Shown here piece after piece: positions 1 through 10,096 of a stretch of 64,000 nt of DNA. The notes under the pieces are model-generated. The model did no database searches and was not told the origin of the DNA. It saw nothing but the letters and a program-made list of their open reading frames with translations. How positions within the stretch are numbered: position 1 is the stretch's first letter; every line of letters begins with the position of its first letter. A program made the translations under genes and the position numbers. The stretch is taken from positions 1,589,501-1,653,500 of the forward strand of contig NZ_VISM01000001.1 in assembly GCF_007827455.1 (NCBI RefSeq), read 5' to 3'. The stretch comes from Lutibacter sp. Hel_I_33_5 (lineage in GTDB: Bacteria; Bacteroidota; Bacteroidia; Flavobacteriales; Flavobacteriaceae).

Positions 1-20
1 AAACATAATTTTTAATAGTT

Positions 21-76
21 TTTAGTTGTTAGTTGTTAGTTGTTAGTTAAGACTACCAACTGCCAACTGTCAACTG
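21..76. repeat. Inverted pair of heptamer tandem repeats after atpD
   Basis: Four copies of a 7-base unit TTAGTTG (22-49, the last one imperfect) are followed by three copies of CAACTGN (57-76). The second block is largely the reverse complement of the first, sharing AGTTG/CAACT in each unit, so the two blocks can fold into a long, periodically mismatched hairpin. It lies directly downstream of the atpD stop codon, between atpD and whatever follows to the left. It may act as a transcript-end structure or be one copy of a dispersed repeat. The repeat is seen directly; its function is not known. Confidence 0.7.
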
Positions 77-77
77 T

Positions 78-1610
<1,533 letters not shown>

Positions 1611-1648
1611 TTATGTATAAAGGATTTTACACCCTAGTTTTCAGGTTG

Positions 1649-1679
1649 CAAAGGTAAATTATTTACCTTTAAATCAAAA
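1649..1679 (-). promoter_or_regulatory. Bacteroidota-type promoter of atpD
   Basis: Read on the minus strand, TTTTG (1675-1679) is followed after 18 bases by TACCTTTG (1649-1656), matching the Bacteroidota TTTG / TAnnTTTG consensus. The predicted transcript start near 1642 leaves a leader of about 50 bases before the atpD ATG at 1589. Confidence 0.7.
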
Positions 1680-1712
1680 GTATTTTTAATTTAATCTTCT
1701 GACTTTTTTATA

Positions 1713-1746
1713 TAAAAAAAAGCCTCATCAAATGATGAGGCTTTTA
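1713..1746 (-). terminator. Intrinsic terminator of the OmpA-family gene
   Basis: A perfect 10-bp stem (AGCCTCATCA / TGATGAGGCT, 1721-1742) with a 2-base loop is followed on the minus strand by eight T (1720-1713). It ends transcription from the OmpA-family gene, whose stop is at 1768. A short T run on the other side could give weak activity on the plus strand. Confidence 0.9.
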
Positions 1747-1767
1747 ATATTATTTGATTAAAAATTA

Positions 1768-3129
1768 CTAGTTAGTAACTTTAATTTCAACTCTTCTGTT
1801 GTTTGCTCTACCAGCTCTAGTTTTATTAGAGTCGATAGGATTATCTTCACCATAACCTCTAGCAGATAATCTTGAAGCGTCTACACCGTTAGAAACGAAA
1901 TATTTCATTACAGCATTAGCTCTACTATTAGATAATTTTAAGTTACTAGCTGCTCTACCTGCACTATCAGTATGACCTTCAATCGCAAAAGTAGCTCTAG
2001 CATTTGTTTTCATAATTGCAACAATAGCATCTAATCTTGCAGTAACACCTGGTTTGAAAGAAGATCTTCCAGAGTTAAATAAGATAGTTTTAGCAGACAT
2101 GTTGATTGCTTTAATAGCGTCATCTTTAATTACAGGCTCTGGACATCCATTGTTAGATGCTGGACCAACTTCATTCTTACAGTTATCATCTTTGTCTAAT
2201 ACTCCGTCTCCGTCAGTATCTGGCCAAGGACATCCACCGTTAGCAGAAGGACCTGCAACTGTAGCACATTTATCATCTTTATCAACTACACCGTCTCCGT
2301 CAGTATCAGGACAACCGTTGTTAGCTTTTGTTCCTTTAGAATTAGGACACATATCATCTTTATCGGCAACACCGTCTCCGTCAGCATCTGGACAACCATT
2401 CATAGCTGCTAAACCAGCAACATTAGGACAAGCATCATCAGAATCTTTTACTCCATCACCATCAGCATCTGGACAACCATTGAACTCTTTTAAACCAGCA
2501 ACTTCAGGACATGCATCATCTTTATCATAAACGCCGTCTCCATCAGAATCTTTTCCTCCAAATTTAAATACTAAACCTAAAGAATTTTGATAATGAGATC
2601 TTACTTTTTCACCAAAACCTAATTTACTACCATGTTGAAAATTCAAACCAAAGTTATCATTTAACCAAAGATTAAATCCTACTCCACCATGACCCATTAA
2701 TTCACTTTGGTCACTTTTTCCACTTGCTACATAATCTCCACCAGCAAAAATATATGGATCGAACATACCTGTATCACCAAATAAATTGTTTAAATCATAC
2801 TTAGCTACTGCTCCAATAGACCAAATAATATAGTCTGAGTCATTTAAAGCTATATGATGTTTAATTTTATTAACAGTACCAGCTAATTGAACAGTAAAAC
2901 CTTTATCAATGTATTTTTCAGCAGAGATTCTAGAAATAGAAGGCAATATATTCCAGTCTTTGCTTCCTAATCCATCTCTAATTTGCGATGCAAAATCATT
3001 TCCGTTATACATATCTATGGCATTTATACCAAAACCAATTACCCATGGATTATTTTCGTCCTGAGCACTTACGTTAACAACTGTTACCAACGCAAACAAA
3101 GCTATCACAGCTAATTTTAATTGTTTCAT
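1768..3129 (-). CDS. OmpA-family outer membrane protein with thrombospondin type 3 repeats
   Basis: Outer membrane protein expected to anchor the outer membrane to peptidoglycan. After a signal peptide ending near VNVSAQ there is a beta-barrel region to about residue 195, then five Ca-binding thrombospondin type 3 repeats (DxDGDGVxDxxDxC, about 195-330), then an OmpA C-terminal domain with the peptidoglycan-binding pattern GHTDSAG...LSNSRA. The repeats are visible in the DNA at about 2159-2555 as similar blocks. An upstream TTG at 3135 would add two residues; I chose the ATG at 3129 (MKQLKLAV), which gives a normal signal peptide. Single-gene unit with its own promoter (3169-3199) and terminator; likely highly expressed. 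Confidence 0.93.
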   Translation of the reverse strand: MKQLKLAVIALFALVTVVNVSAQDENNPWVIGFGINAIDMYNGNDFASQIRDGLGSKDWNILPSISRISAEKYIDKGFTVQLAGTVNKIKHHIALNDSDYIIWSIGAVAKYDLNNLFGDTGMFDPYIFAGGDYVASGKSDQSELMGHGGVGFNLWLNDNFGLNFQHGSKLGFGEKVRSHYQNSLGLVFKFGGKDSDGDGVYDKDDACPEVAGLKEFNGCPDADGDGVKDSDDACPNVAGLAAMNGCPDADGDGVADKDDMCPNSKGTKANNGCPDTDGDGVVDKDDKCATVAGPSANGGCPWPDTDGDGVLDKDDNCKNEVGPASNNGCPEPVIKDDAIKAINMSAKTILFNSGRSSFKPGVTARLDAIVAIMKTNARATFAIEGHTDSAGRAASNLKLSNSRANAVMKYFVSNGVDASRLSARGYGEDNPIDSNKTRAGRANNRRVEIKVTN

Positions 3130-3168
3130 TATCAAATTTTTAAATTAAAAGTTCTTATTTTATACCTA

Positions 3169-3199
3169 CAAAAGTAAGTTGTTCATACTAATTAACAAA
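3169..3199 (-). promoter_or_regulatory. Bacteroidota-type promoter of the OmpA-family gene
   Basis: On the minus strand TTTG (3196-3199) and TACTTTTG (3169-3176) are separated by 19 bases, an exact fit to the consensus. The gene's ATG follows about 40 bases downstream. Confidence 0.75.
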
Positions 3200-3246
3200 G
3201 ACAAATCTACAAAAACTTATATAAAAAACAAGTTTTTTTATTAATT

Positions 3247-4440
3247 CTAAATAATTTTTAATTCTGTACCTACTGCTACAAAAGAAGAAATTGCTTTATC
3301 TAAATGCTCTTTCTTGTGAGCTGCAGAGAGTTGAACTCTTATCCTTGCTTGTTCTTTTGGCACAACAGGGAAAAAGAATCCAATAACATAGATTCCTTTT
3401 TCTAATAATTTATTAGCCATTATTTGAGATAATTTTGCATCATATAACATTACTGGAACAATTGCAGCATCAGCTCCAACTAAATCAAAACCTGCTTTTT
3501 CCATTTCTGTTCTAAAATAATTAGTATTCCATTCTAGCTTATCACGTAAAGTGGTGTCATTAGAAATTAAATCAAATACTTTTAATGACGCTCCCACAAT
3601 TGCTGGTGCTAATGAGTTAGAAAATAAATATGGTCTAGAACGTTGACGTAATATTTCTATAATTTCTTTTTTACCTGTTGTATAACCACCCATTGCACCG
3701 CCTAAAGCTTTGCCTAAAGTTCCAGTTACTATATCAACACGATCCATTACATTTTTTAATTCAACGGTTCCTCTTCCTGTTTTTCCTATAAATCCTGTTG
3801 CATGACATTCATCTACCATCACTAAAGCATCATATTTATCAGCTAAATCACATATTTCATCAAGTTTCGCAACAATTCCATCCATAGAAAAAACACCATC
3901 AGTAACAATTATCTTAAAACGATGTTCTTGTTTATTCGCTTCAATTAATTGCTCTTCCAAAGAATTCATGTCATTATTATGATAGCGATAACGCGCAGCT
4001 TTACACAAACGAACACCGTCTATAATAGAAGCATGATTTAAACTATCAGAAATAATTGCATCTTCTTTGGTTAATAAAGGTTCGAATACTCCACCATTGG
4101 CATCAAAAGCAGCAGCATATAAAATAGTATCTTCAGTTGTGTAAAATTCGGCAATCTTTTTTTCGAGTTTTTTATGGATATCCTGCGTACCGCAAATAAA
4201 ACGAACAGAAGACATTCCAAAACCATGCGTATCCATTGTATCTTTTGCAGCCTGAATAACTTCTGGATGATTCGATAATCCTAAATAATTATTTGCACAA
4301 AAGTTAATTACTTCTTCTCCTGTAGAAATTTTAATCACTGCATCTTGTGAAGAAGTTATGATTCTTTCTTCCTTATATAAACCAGCATCTTTTATCTCTT
4401 GAAGCTCCTTTTTTAAAGTATCTTTAATTTTACCGTACAT
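3247..4440 (-). CDS. kbl: Glycine C-acetyltransferase (2-amino-3-ketobutyrate CoA ligase)
   Basis: PLP enzyme that converts 2-amino-3-oxobutyrate and CoA into glycine and acetyl-CoA, the second step of threonine breakdown through threonine dehydrogenase. The 397-residue length equals the usual family length. The cofactor Lys lies in GTLGKALGG at residue 244, preceded by DECHATG (210-216); the N-terminal FCANNYLGL motif is typical of alpha-oxoamine synthases. KBL is favoured over BioF, HemA or serine palmitoyltransferase because of overall similarity and the [10 protein letters not shown]-terminus. No tdh gene is nearby. A TAACTTTG element lies 21 bases upstream of the ATG. Confidence 0.93.
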   Translation of the reverse strand: MYGKIKDTLKKELQEIKDAGLYKEERIITSSQDAVIKISTGEEVINFCANNYLGLSNHPEVIQAAKDTMDTHGFGMSSVRFICGTQDIHKKLEKKIAEFYTTEDTILYAAAFDANGGVFEPLLTKEDAIISDSLNHASIIDGVRLCKAARYRYHNNDMNSLEEQLIEANKQEHRFKIIVTDGVFSMDGIVAKLDEICDLADKYDALVMVDECHATGFIGKTGRGTVELKNVMDRVDIVTGTLGKALGGAMGGYTTGKKEIIEILRQRSRPYLFSNSLAPAIVGASLKVFDLISNDTTLRDKLEWNTNYFRTEMEKAGFDLVGADAAIVPVMLYDAKLSQIMANKLLEKGIYVIGFFFPVVPKEQARIRVQLSAAHKKEHLDKAISSFVAVGTELKII

Positions 4441-4461
4441 ATTTTATGAAATTTAAAAAAA

Positions 4462-4469
4462 CAAAGTTA
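4462..4469 (-). promoter_or_regulatory. Possible -7 element for kbl
   Basis: TAACTTTG on the minus strand fits TAnnTTTG and lies between the helicase stop (4489) and the kbl start (4440). I found no clear -33 TTG at the right spacing, so this is tentative. Confidence 0.4.
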
Positions 4470-4488
4470 CAAAGTTTACATTCTTTAA

Positions 4489-7400
4489 CTATACTTCAAT
4501 CAATGTAATTTCTTCATTAATATATACGAGTAGTTTTTTCATCACTTTAAAATGCATCGATTTTAAAACTTGCTCATATTTTAATACTTGTTGATGATGA
4601 CTTTTAGATTGATTTCCTGTTTTATAATCAATAATTGTTACTTCATTATTTTGATTGAAAACCAATCTATCTGGAATAATAATTTGTCCGTCGATAGAAA
4701 CAATTTCTCGCTCATTATATATGGTTACATTTTCGGAGAAATACTCTTTTAAACCCGAATGATTTATGATACTATATATAAGGTATAAAATATCTTGCGA
4801 TTTCTCTTTTGGCAACTCGCCAGTATTTACATAATTGGCAACAATATTCTTAACATCACTTTCAGTATTAATTTTTGACATCATCTCATGAATCAAATTA
4901 CCAAAATCAATTGCTTCTCCTTGTTTTGTATTCCATAATTTTGACGCACTTGCCAACATATAAATATTATGTTCTTGCCAAGGCGTTGAAATAAATGCTT
5001 CTTGAGTTTCTGTGAGTGATGCTTTTTCTTCCTTTTTGCTGATCCGTTTTTTATCACCAAAAGAATATTCTAGTTGCTCATTATTCCAAATATTTATTCC
5101 TTTTAAATAATTGATAAAAATTCCCGAATAATAATTTGTATTTTCATCGCCTTTGGCGGATATTTTCTTTTCTGTGATAATATATAATTGCTCTACAGAA
5201 CGTGTTAAAGCAACATATAATAAGTTAAAATTATCTAACTCTAACAATTCTCTTTGTTCTTGATAAATTTCTGCACCAACATTATTTACATACCCAATTT
5301 CTTTTGTGAAAGGAACTAATAATTCCTTAAACCCTTCAAAATTTTCTGATAAGTCGTTCAGCCAAATTTTTGGCTCTCGTTGATAATAGATATTTAAATC
5401 ATAAGGAAAAATCACCACAGGAAACTCTAACCCTTTCGATTTATGAATAGTCATTACTTGAACTGCATCAGAATTTTCTGGAGCTACAATACTTAACACT
5501 TCTTTTTTATGATCCCAAAAATCTAAAAACTCCTGAATACTCGTTCCTTTTCTTTGCTGTTCTAAAACCACATCTAAGAAAAACTGCACATAAGCATCCG
5601 AAGAATTTATCAACTTAAAACTTCTAATGATTTCTTCTACTTTTTCGTAAAACGGATACTGATGAAAAGCCGATAAACTAAAGTCTATTCCATACTTTTT
5701 TAACTGATTAAAAATTTCTTGATTTGATTGATGAATAACTTCAGAAACAAACGAATGTTTATCTTCTTTTATATATAAATGTTGATGTAAAAAGTATAAA
5801 ACATTTAACCATGTTTCTTTGTCTGTTGGATGTTGAATAACTTGTAAAACATCAATAATAAAATTGACTTTTGCACTATTTGACAACAATAATGTTTCTG
5901 AAGAAATAATATCAATTCCTTTTTCAGACAAATAATTTGCAACCGCAATTCCTTCTTTCTTTTTCCTAACTAAAACGCAAACTTCACTTAAAGAAAAATC
6001 ACCTTGAAGATTTAGAATTGTTTCTAAAACTTTCTTTGGATATTTAATTTGTTCTTCCTCTTTTTCTTCTTGCTTTTCTAAAAAAGATAGTGATACAAAT
6101 CCGCCTTTTTTATCGGTTATAAGTTGTTTATTTCCATCAACAAATAATTCTCTATACGATTGATTCTGTAAAAACTGAGAAGTATGTTGAAAAAACTGAT
6201 TATTAAAATCAATTACTTCCGAATAACTTCTAAAATTAGTTGCTAATGTTTTTGGTTCTTTTTCAATATTAAACGGATTCATAGTGCCAGAACCCAACTC
6301 TATAAACTGTTCTGCTTTTCCGCCACGCCAACGATAAATAGCTTGTTTTCCGTCACCAACTAATAACAAATTACTATTCTCTTGCACCAACGCATTGTCT
6401 ATCAACGGAATTAAATTTTGCCATTGCAACACAGACGTATCTTGCATTTCATCAATAAAATAATGCATAAATCGTTGCCCAATTCGCTCATAAATAAATG
6501 GCGCTGGTTGTTCTTTTATATTATCAGAAATTAATTGATTAAATTCTGCATTTAACCGTAAATTATTTTCTTCTTTTATAGTTGATAATTCTTGATTGAT
6601 ATTGTTTAAAACCGCTAAAGGAATAATACTTTTTAACGCCAATTTATTCAACACAAACTGCTGATATAATTGTTCAGATTTTTTGTAGAGTTCTAATAAT
6701 TCAGATAAAATTCCTTCAATAGAATTTTTAATTTCATCCGATTTAGACTTCGCATAAAAGTTATTTTCTTCAATACGTTCTCTAAGTTTACTTGCTTCAA
6801 AAAATTTGGTGTTTTCTGGATTTTTAGACAGACTCACAAAATGATTTGGTAGCATAGATCTGTAAAAATCATTATGCTCTAAATCGGTTGAAGCAATTAT
6901 TTGTAACCCATAATTCCCAATCTCTTGAAACTGTTTTTTTATCTCTTTTTGATGTTTACTGAGTTTGTTTTTTAAACTTGTGAAATCATCTAATTTTTTA
7001 TTAGCTAATTTTTTAAAATGCTTGGTATCATCTTCATTCAACAAAATTTTAGAAAACTCATTCAGTTCTCTAGAAATATCCCAAGAAGTGTCGTCATCAG
7101 CTTTATCTAATGAAAAATCAATTAATAATTTAGTTAATTTTTCATCAGTTCCAATTTTAGAAATCAATATATCAACAGCTTCGTTTAGCAAAGAAATTGC
7201 ATCCATTTCTACTTCAAAATTTAGCGATAATCCTAAATCATAAGCAAAACTTTTGATTATTTTATGTGTAAAACTATCAATGGTAGTAATTGAAAAAGCA
7301 GAATAATTTTGAAGAATAGCATCAATTATTTTTTGACTTCTATCAATAATTGTGGGTTTATCAATCGCTATTTCTTCTAAAATAATATGTAATAAATCGT

Positions 7401-7614
7401 TTTCATTTCCTTCAGAAAACGTTTTTAGATTTTCTAAAACACGTTCTTTCATTTCGGCAGCTGCTTTGTTGGTAAACGTAATTGCCAACACTTTTTGAAA
7501 CCTAAAAATATCCGAAGAACCTAACAAAACCTTTAGATACTCTTTTACAAGCGTAAACGTTTTTCCGCTTCCAGCGGATGCATTATAAACTTGAAAAGTT
7601 GATTGATTTTGCAA
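4489..7614 (-). CDS. UvrD-type helicase with C-terminal RecB-family nuclease domain (AddA/RecB-like)
   Basis: Large ATP-driven DNA helicase-nuclease expected to process double-strand breaks. The P-loop ASAGSGKT sits at residues 12-19, followed by motif Ia (AITFTNKAAAEM), motif II (FIDEMQDTS), motif III (GDGKQAIYRWRGG), motif V (MTIHKSKGLEFPVV) and motif VI (YVALTRS). The C-terminus has a PD-(D/E)XK nuclease core: IIPDR, IIDYKTG, then QVLKYEQV. The start is TTG at 7614: no in-frame ATG lies upstream, and the P-loop follows 11 residues later as in relatives. No AddB-type PD-(D/E)XK partner is seen beside it. Monocistronic, running into the kbl promoter region. Confidence 0.9.
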   Translation of the reverse strand: MQNQSTFQVYNASAGSGKTFTLVKEYLKVLLGSSDIFRFQKVLAITFTNKAAAEMKERVLENLKTFSEGNENDLLHIILEEIAIDKPTIIDRSQKIIDAILQNYSAFSITTIDSFTHKIIKSFAYDLGLSLNFEVEMDAISLLNEAVDILISKIGTDEKLTKLLIDFSLDKADDDTSWDISRELNEFSKILLNEDDTKHFKKLANKKLDDFTSLKNKLSKHQKEIKKQFQEIGNYGLQIIASTDLEHNDFYRSMLPNHFVSLSKNPENTKFFEASKLRERIEENNFYAKSKSDEIKNSIEGILSELLELYKKSEQLYQQFVLNKLALKSIIPLAVLNNINQELSTIKEENNLRLNAEFNQLISDNIKEQPAPFIYERIGQRFMHYFIDEMQDTSVLQWQNLIPLIDNALVQENSNLLLVGDGKQAIYRWRGGKAEQFIELGSGTMNPFNIEKEPKTLATNFRSYSEVIDFNNQFFQHTSQFLQNQSYRELFVDGNKQLITDKKGGFVSLSFLEKQEEKEEEQIKYPKKVLETILNLQGDFSLSEVCVLVRKKKEGIAVANYLSEKGIDIISSETLLLSNSAKVNFIIDVLQVIQHPTDKETWLNVLYFLHQHLYIKEDKHSFVSEVIHQSNQEIFNQLKKYGIDFSLSAFHQYPFYEKVEEIIRSFKLINSSDAYVQFFLDVVLEQQRKGTSIQEFLDFWDHKKEVLSIVAPENSDAVQVMTIHKSKGLEFPVVIFPYDLNIYYQREPKIWLNDLSENFEGFKELLVPFTKEIGYVNNVGAEIYQEQRELLELDNFNLLYVALTRSVEQLYIITEKKISAKGDENTNYYSGIFINYLKGINIWNNEQLEYSFGDKKRISKKEEKASLTETQEAFISTPWQEHNIYMLASASKLWNTKQGEAIDFGNLIHEMMSKINTESDVKNIVANYVNTGELPKEKSQDILYLIYSIINHSGLKEYFSENVTIYNEREIVSIDGQIIIPDRLVFNQNNEVTIIDYKTGNQSKSHHQQVLKYEQVLKSMHFKVMKKLLVYINEEITLIEV

Positions 7615-7703
7615 GATTTTTATTTTGATGCAAAATACAATTTTACATTACATTTTTTTATTATTGGTATAATAATTGTTTTCACAAAACAAACTACTTT
7701 ATT

Positions 7704-8483
7704 ATGAAAAATATTTTTACTGCTTTATTTTTTATTTCTTTTTTTTATAGCTCTTTTGCAAATAATTTTGATTGTGCAAGTTCCTTTATGAGTTTTCTCC
7801 CAGAAAAAACAGAAATAAGTATTAATTCAATATTTATAATCGAAGGGTATGGATACAGCCAAAAAACAATAAATAGTTTTCAAAATAGAAAAATCTATTT
7901 AGTAAACAACAAAAATAAAGTAGAGCTAGAATTATTAGAAATTCTTATTGGAGATATGCAATTAACCCAGGCAATATTTAAACCAAAAAGTGAGCTTAGA
8001 CCCAACTCTATTTATTTTTTAAAATATTCCGATCAAACAAAACAAGAGAGTCAAGAAATGGTGAAATGGAATTCTAAAACTGGTGAAAGAGAAAAAGTGT
8101 TTTGGAAAACAAATAATCAAAAAGAAATTAATTTATTAAACAGTGATTTAAGAATTAATTTTAAAAAAACTCAATTAATACATTATGGTTGTGGGCCTTC
8201 TTCAAATGCCATTTTTAGCATTCATAATAAAAGTAATAAAGAAATTTGGTACAAAACAGAATTGATTGATTTAACAACAAATTCAAAAAAAGTATATATA
8301 ATCAAAGAATGGAAAAATGAAATAAATGTTGGTCATGGAATGTGTTCAGGTGCTTTTAAATTTAACAATAAAGGAAAGTATAAAGTACGTTTTACACCTA
8401 TGAATACTGATGGAAAAATGAATAAAAAGACAAAATGGTATACTTTTGAAAGTCCAAATTCAAAAAATACTTTCGGCTTTTAA
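7704..8483 (+). CDS. Secreted protein of unknown function
   Basis: I do not recognise this 259-residue protein. It starts with a clear signal peptide (hydrophobic run to SSFAN), and its mature part has few cysteines (two in the first half, DCASSF and YGCGPSS, and one later in GHGMCSG). The C-terminal half looks like a beta-sandwich with a GKYKVRFTPM stretch of the kind seen in DUF-type Ig-like folds. No T9SS tail or lipobox. It stands alone between the helicase (divergent) and the ZIP transporter (convergent, 7 bases away). Export is supported; function is unknown. Confidence 0.6.
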   Translation: MKNIFTALFFISFFYSSFANNFDCASSFMSFLPEKTEISINSIFIIEGYGYSQKTINSFQNRKIYLVNNKNKVELELLEILIGDMQLTQAIFKPKSELRPNSIYFLKYSDQTKQESQEMVKWNSKTGEREKVFWKTNNQKEINLLNSDLRINFKKTQLIHYGCGPSSNAIFSIHNKSNKEIWYKTELIDLTTNSKKVYIIKEWKNEINVGHGMCSGAFKFNNKGKYKVRFTPMNTDGKMNKKTKWYTFESPNSKNTFGF

Positions 8484-8490
8484 TTATATT

Positions 8491-9327
8491 TTATCCTAAT
8501 CCAACATCCAAAGACATCATTACAATAAATCCTCCAATAAAACCAAGCGTAGCGATATCTGTGTATTTATCACGTTGAGTTTCCGGAATTACTTCTTCAA
8601 CAACCACAAAAATCATTGCTCCAGCAGCAAATGCTAATGCATACGGTAAAATTGGTGTAAAAAACGAAACTGCTAAAGCTCCTAGAACGGCTGCAACAGG
8701 TTCTACAATTGCAGATAATTGTCCGTACCAAAAACTTTTAAATCTACTTGCTCCTTGTCTTCTCATTGGCATTGCTACTGCAAATCCTTCAGGAAAATTC
8801 TGAATTCCGATTCCAATCGCTAAAGAAATTGCTGCAATTATCATTTCTGTCTGCTCTACTCCAACTAATGTTGATGCCGCTCCAAATAAAACTCCAACTG
8901 CTAATCCTTCAGGGATATTATGCAACGTAATTGCCAACACTAATAAAGTGGTTCTGTGCCAATCGGTTTTTACACCTTCGGCTTCACTTTCTTTAAAGTT
9001 GATATGTAAATGAGGTAAAATTTTATCCATTCCGAATAATGCTAAAGCACCTAATCCGAATCCAATTGCAGATGGTATTACTTTTACAAAACCTTCTCCT
9101 GGACTGTTTTCTATTGCTGGCGCTAACAAACTCCAAAAACTTGCGGCAACCATTACACCTCCAGTAAAACCAAGCATTCCGTCTAAAACGGCTCTATTCA
9201 TTTTCTTAAAAAAGAATACTAAACTTGCACCCAAAGCGGTTAATCCCCATGTAAAAAGTGATGCATATAATGCAGCTTGTATAGGATGTTCTTTTCCGAA
9301 TGCTACTAATTGATCAAATGTACTCAT
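8491..9327 (-). CDS. ZIP-family divalent metal transporter
   Basis: Inner-membrane importer of divalent metals (Zn, Fe or Mn). About eight membrane segments are visible across 278 residues. The paired metal-site helices carry HNIPEG (136-141) and QNFPEG (176-181), the hallmark of the ZupT/GufA branch, with a later EEVIPE. It is the second gene of an operon with the DtxR/MntR-type repressor, starting 8 bases after that gene's stop, so it is probably switched off when metal is plentiful. Fe, Mn and Zn cannot be told apart from sequence alone. Confidence 0.9.
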   Translation of the reverse strand: MSTFDQLVAFGKEHPIQAALYASLFTWGLTALGASLVFFFKKMNRAVLDGMLGFTGGVMVAASFWSLLAPAIENSPGEGFVKVIPSAIGFGLGALALFGMDKILPHLHINFKESEAEGVKTDWHRTTLLVLAITLHNIPEGLAVGVLFGAASTLVGVEQTEMIIAAISLAIGIGIQNFPEGFAVAMPMRRQGASRFKSFWYGQLSAIVEPVAAVLGALAVSFFTPILPYALAFAAGAMIFVVVEEVIPETQRDKYTDIATLGFIGGFIVMMSLDVGLG

Positions 9328-9335
9328 GATTTATT

Positions 9336-9992
9336 TTATGCTTTTTGTATGAATAAATTATTCGCTATTTTGTTTGATATTGATAATTGCTTATCCCCTA
9401 TTTTTATCTCTAATGAATCATCAAAAGGTTCTTTAGAAATCAGTGTGATTTTTTTTCCTAACTGAATTTCTTGTCGATCTAAAAACTGTAAAAATTCTGA
9501 TGACGAATCTTTTACGCCAACACAAATTCCACTTTCGTTTTCTTGTAAAGTTGACAGTAAACTTTTTTCAATCTTATTATAATTTCCTTCGTTATCTGGA
9601 ATTGGATCTCCATGTGGATCTTTCTTCGGAAATCCTAAAAAAGAATCCAATTCATTAATTAGTTTAGGAGATTTAATATGTTCTAATTGTTCTGCAACAT
9701 CATGTACTTCATCCCAAGAAAAGTTTAATTTATCAACTAAAAAAACTTCCCATAATCGATGTTTTCTTACAATATTAGCAGCTGTTTTTTTACCAAATTC
9801 CGTTAATGTTACACCATGATATTTTTTATAAACAATTACCTTTTTATCAGATAGTTTTTTAATCATATCGGTAACAGAAGAAGCTTTTGTAGAAAGTTTT
9901 TCCGCAATAGCATTGGTGCTAATTCCTTTATCGGAAACAGCATCTAAATGATAGATTGCTTTTAAATAATTTTCTTCGGATTGCGAAAACAT
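9336..9992 (-). CDS. DtxR/MntR-family metal-dependent transcriptional repressor
   Basis: Metal-sensing repressor. The N-terminal winged helix (TKASSVTDMIKKLSDKKVI, recognition helix about residues 36-54) is followed by the metal-binding dimerisation helices (RKHRLWEVFL, HDVAEQLEHI) and a C-terminal FeoA/SH3-like domain (about 145-218), whose start is marked by a DPHGDPIP segment as in DtxR and IdeR. First gene of an operon with the ZIP transporter and divergent from a TonB receptor. A palindrome at 10041-10066 in the shared upstream region is its likely operator, implying autoregulation. Confidence 0.9.
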   Translation of the reverse strand: MFSQSEENYLKAIYHLDAVSDKGISTNAIAEKLSTKASSVTDMIKKLSDKKVIVYKKYHGVTLTEFGKKTAANIVRKHRLWEVFLVDKLNFSWDEVHDVAEQLEHIKSPKLINELDSFLGFPKKDPHGDPIPDNEGNYNKIEKSLLSTLQENESGICVGVKDSSSEFLQFLDRQEIQLGKKITLISKEPFDDSLEIKIGDKQLSISNKIANNLFIQKA

Positions 9993-10010
9993 TTTCTTTT
10001 TTTAGATACG

Positions 10011-10018
10011 CAAATATA
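10011..10018 (-). promoter_or_regulatory. -7 element of the repressor-ZIP operon
   Basis: TATATTTG on the minus strand, 18 bases upstream of the repressor ATG (9992). It mirrors the TATATTTG at 10070-10077 that serves the divergent receptor gene. Confidence 0.6.
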
Positions 10019-10040
10019 CACTTTTAAGTTTATTTAAAAT

Positions 10041-10066
10041 AAATTTTTAGCCTTGTCTAAAAATTT
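10041..10066. promoter_or_regulatory. Candidate operator of the DtxR/MntR-type repressor
   Basis: A perfect 10-base inverted repeat, AAATTTTTAG and CTAAAAATTT, with a 6-base spacer CCTTGT. The core TTAGCCttGTCTAA resembles the TTAGG...CCTAA type of site bound by DtxR/IdeR proteins. It lies between the two divergent -7 elements and covers the -33 region of the receptor promoter, so bound repressor could block both operons. Confidence 0.65.
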
Positions 10067-10069
10067 ATT

Positions 10070-10077
10070 TATATTTG
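10070..10077 (+). promoter_or_regulatory. -7 element of the TonB receptor operon
   Basis: TATATTTG 19 bases upstream of the receptor ATG (10097). Its -33 position falls inside the right part of the left arm of the palindrome at 10041-10066, which fits metal-dependent repression. Confidence 0.6.
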
Positions 10078-10096
10078 CGTAAATATTGATGATTAT

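Noticed and set aside
2054..2530. 158-residue open frame on the plus strand opposite the OmpA-family gene
   Set aside because: It is antisense to the thrombospondin-type repeats and its protein is just the repeated complement pattern (SPSxSGQ); no start context or family.
3220..3240. Short A/T hairpin after kbl as a terminator
   Set aside because: The stem is only six A/T-rich pairs with no convincing structure.
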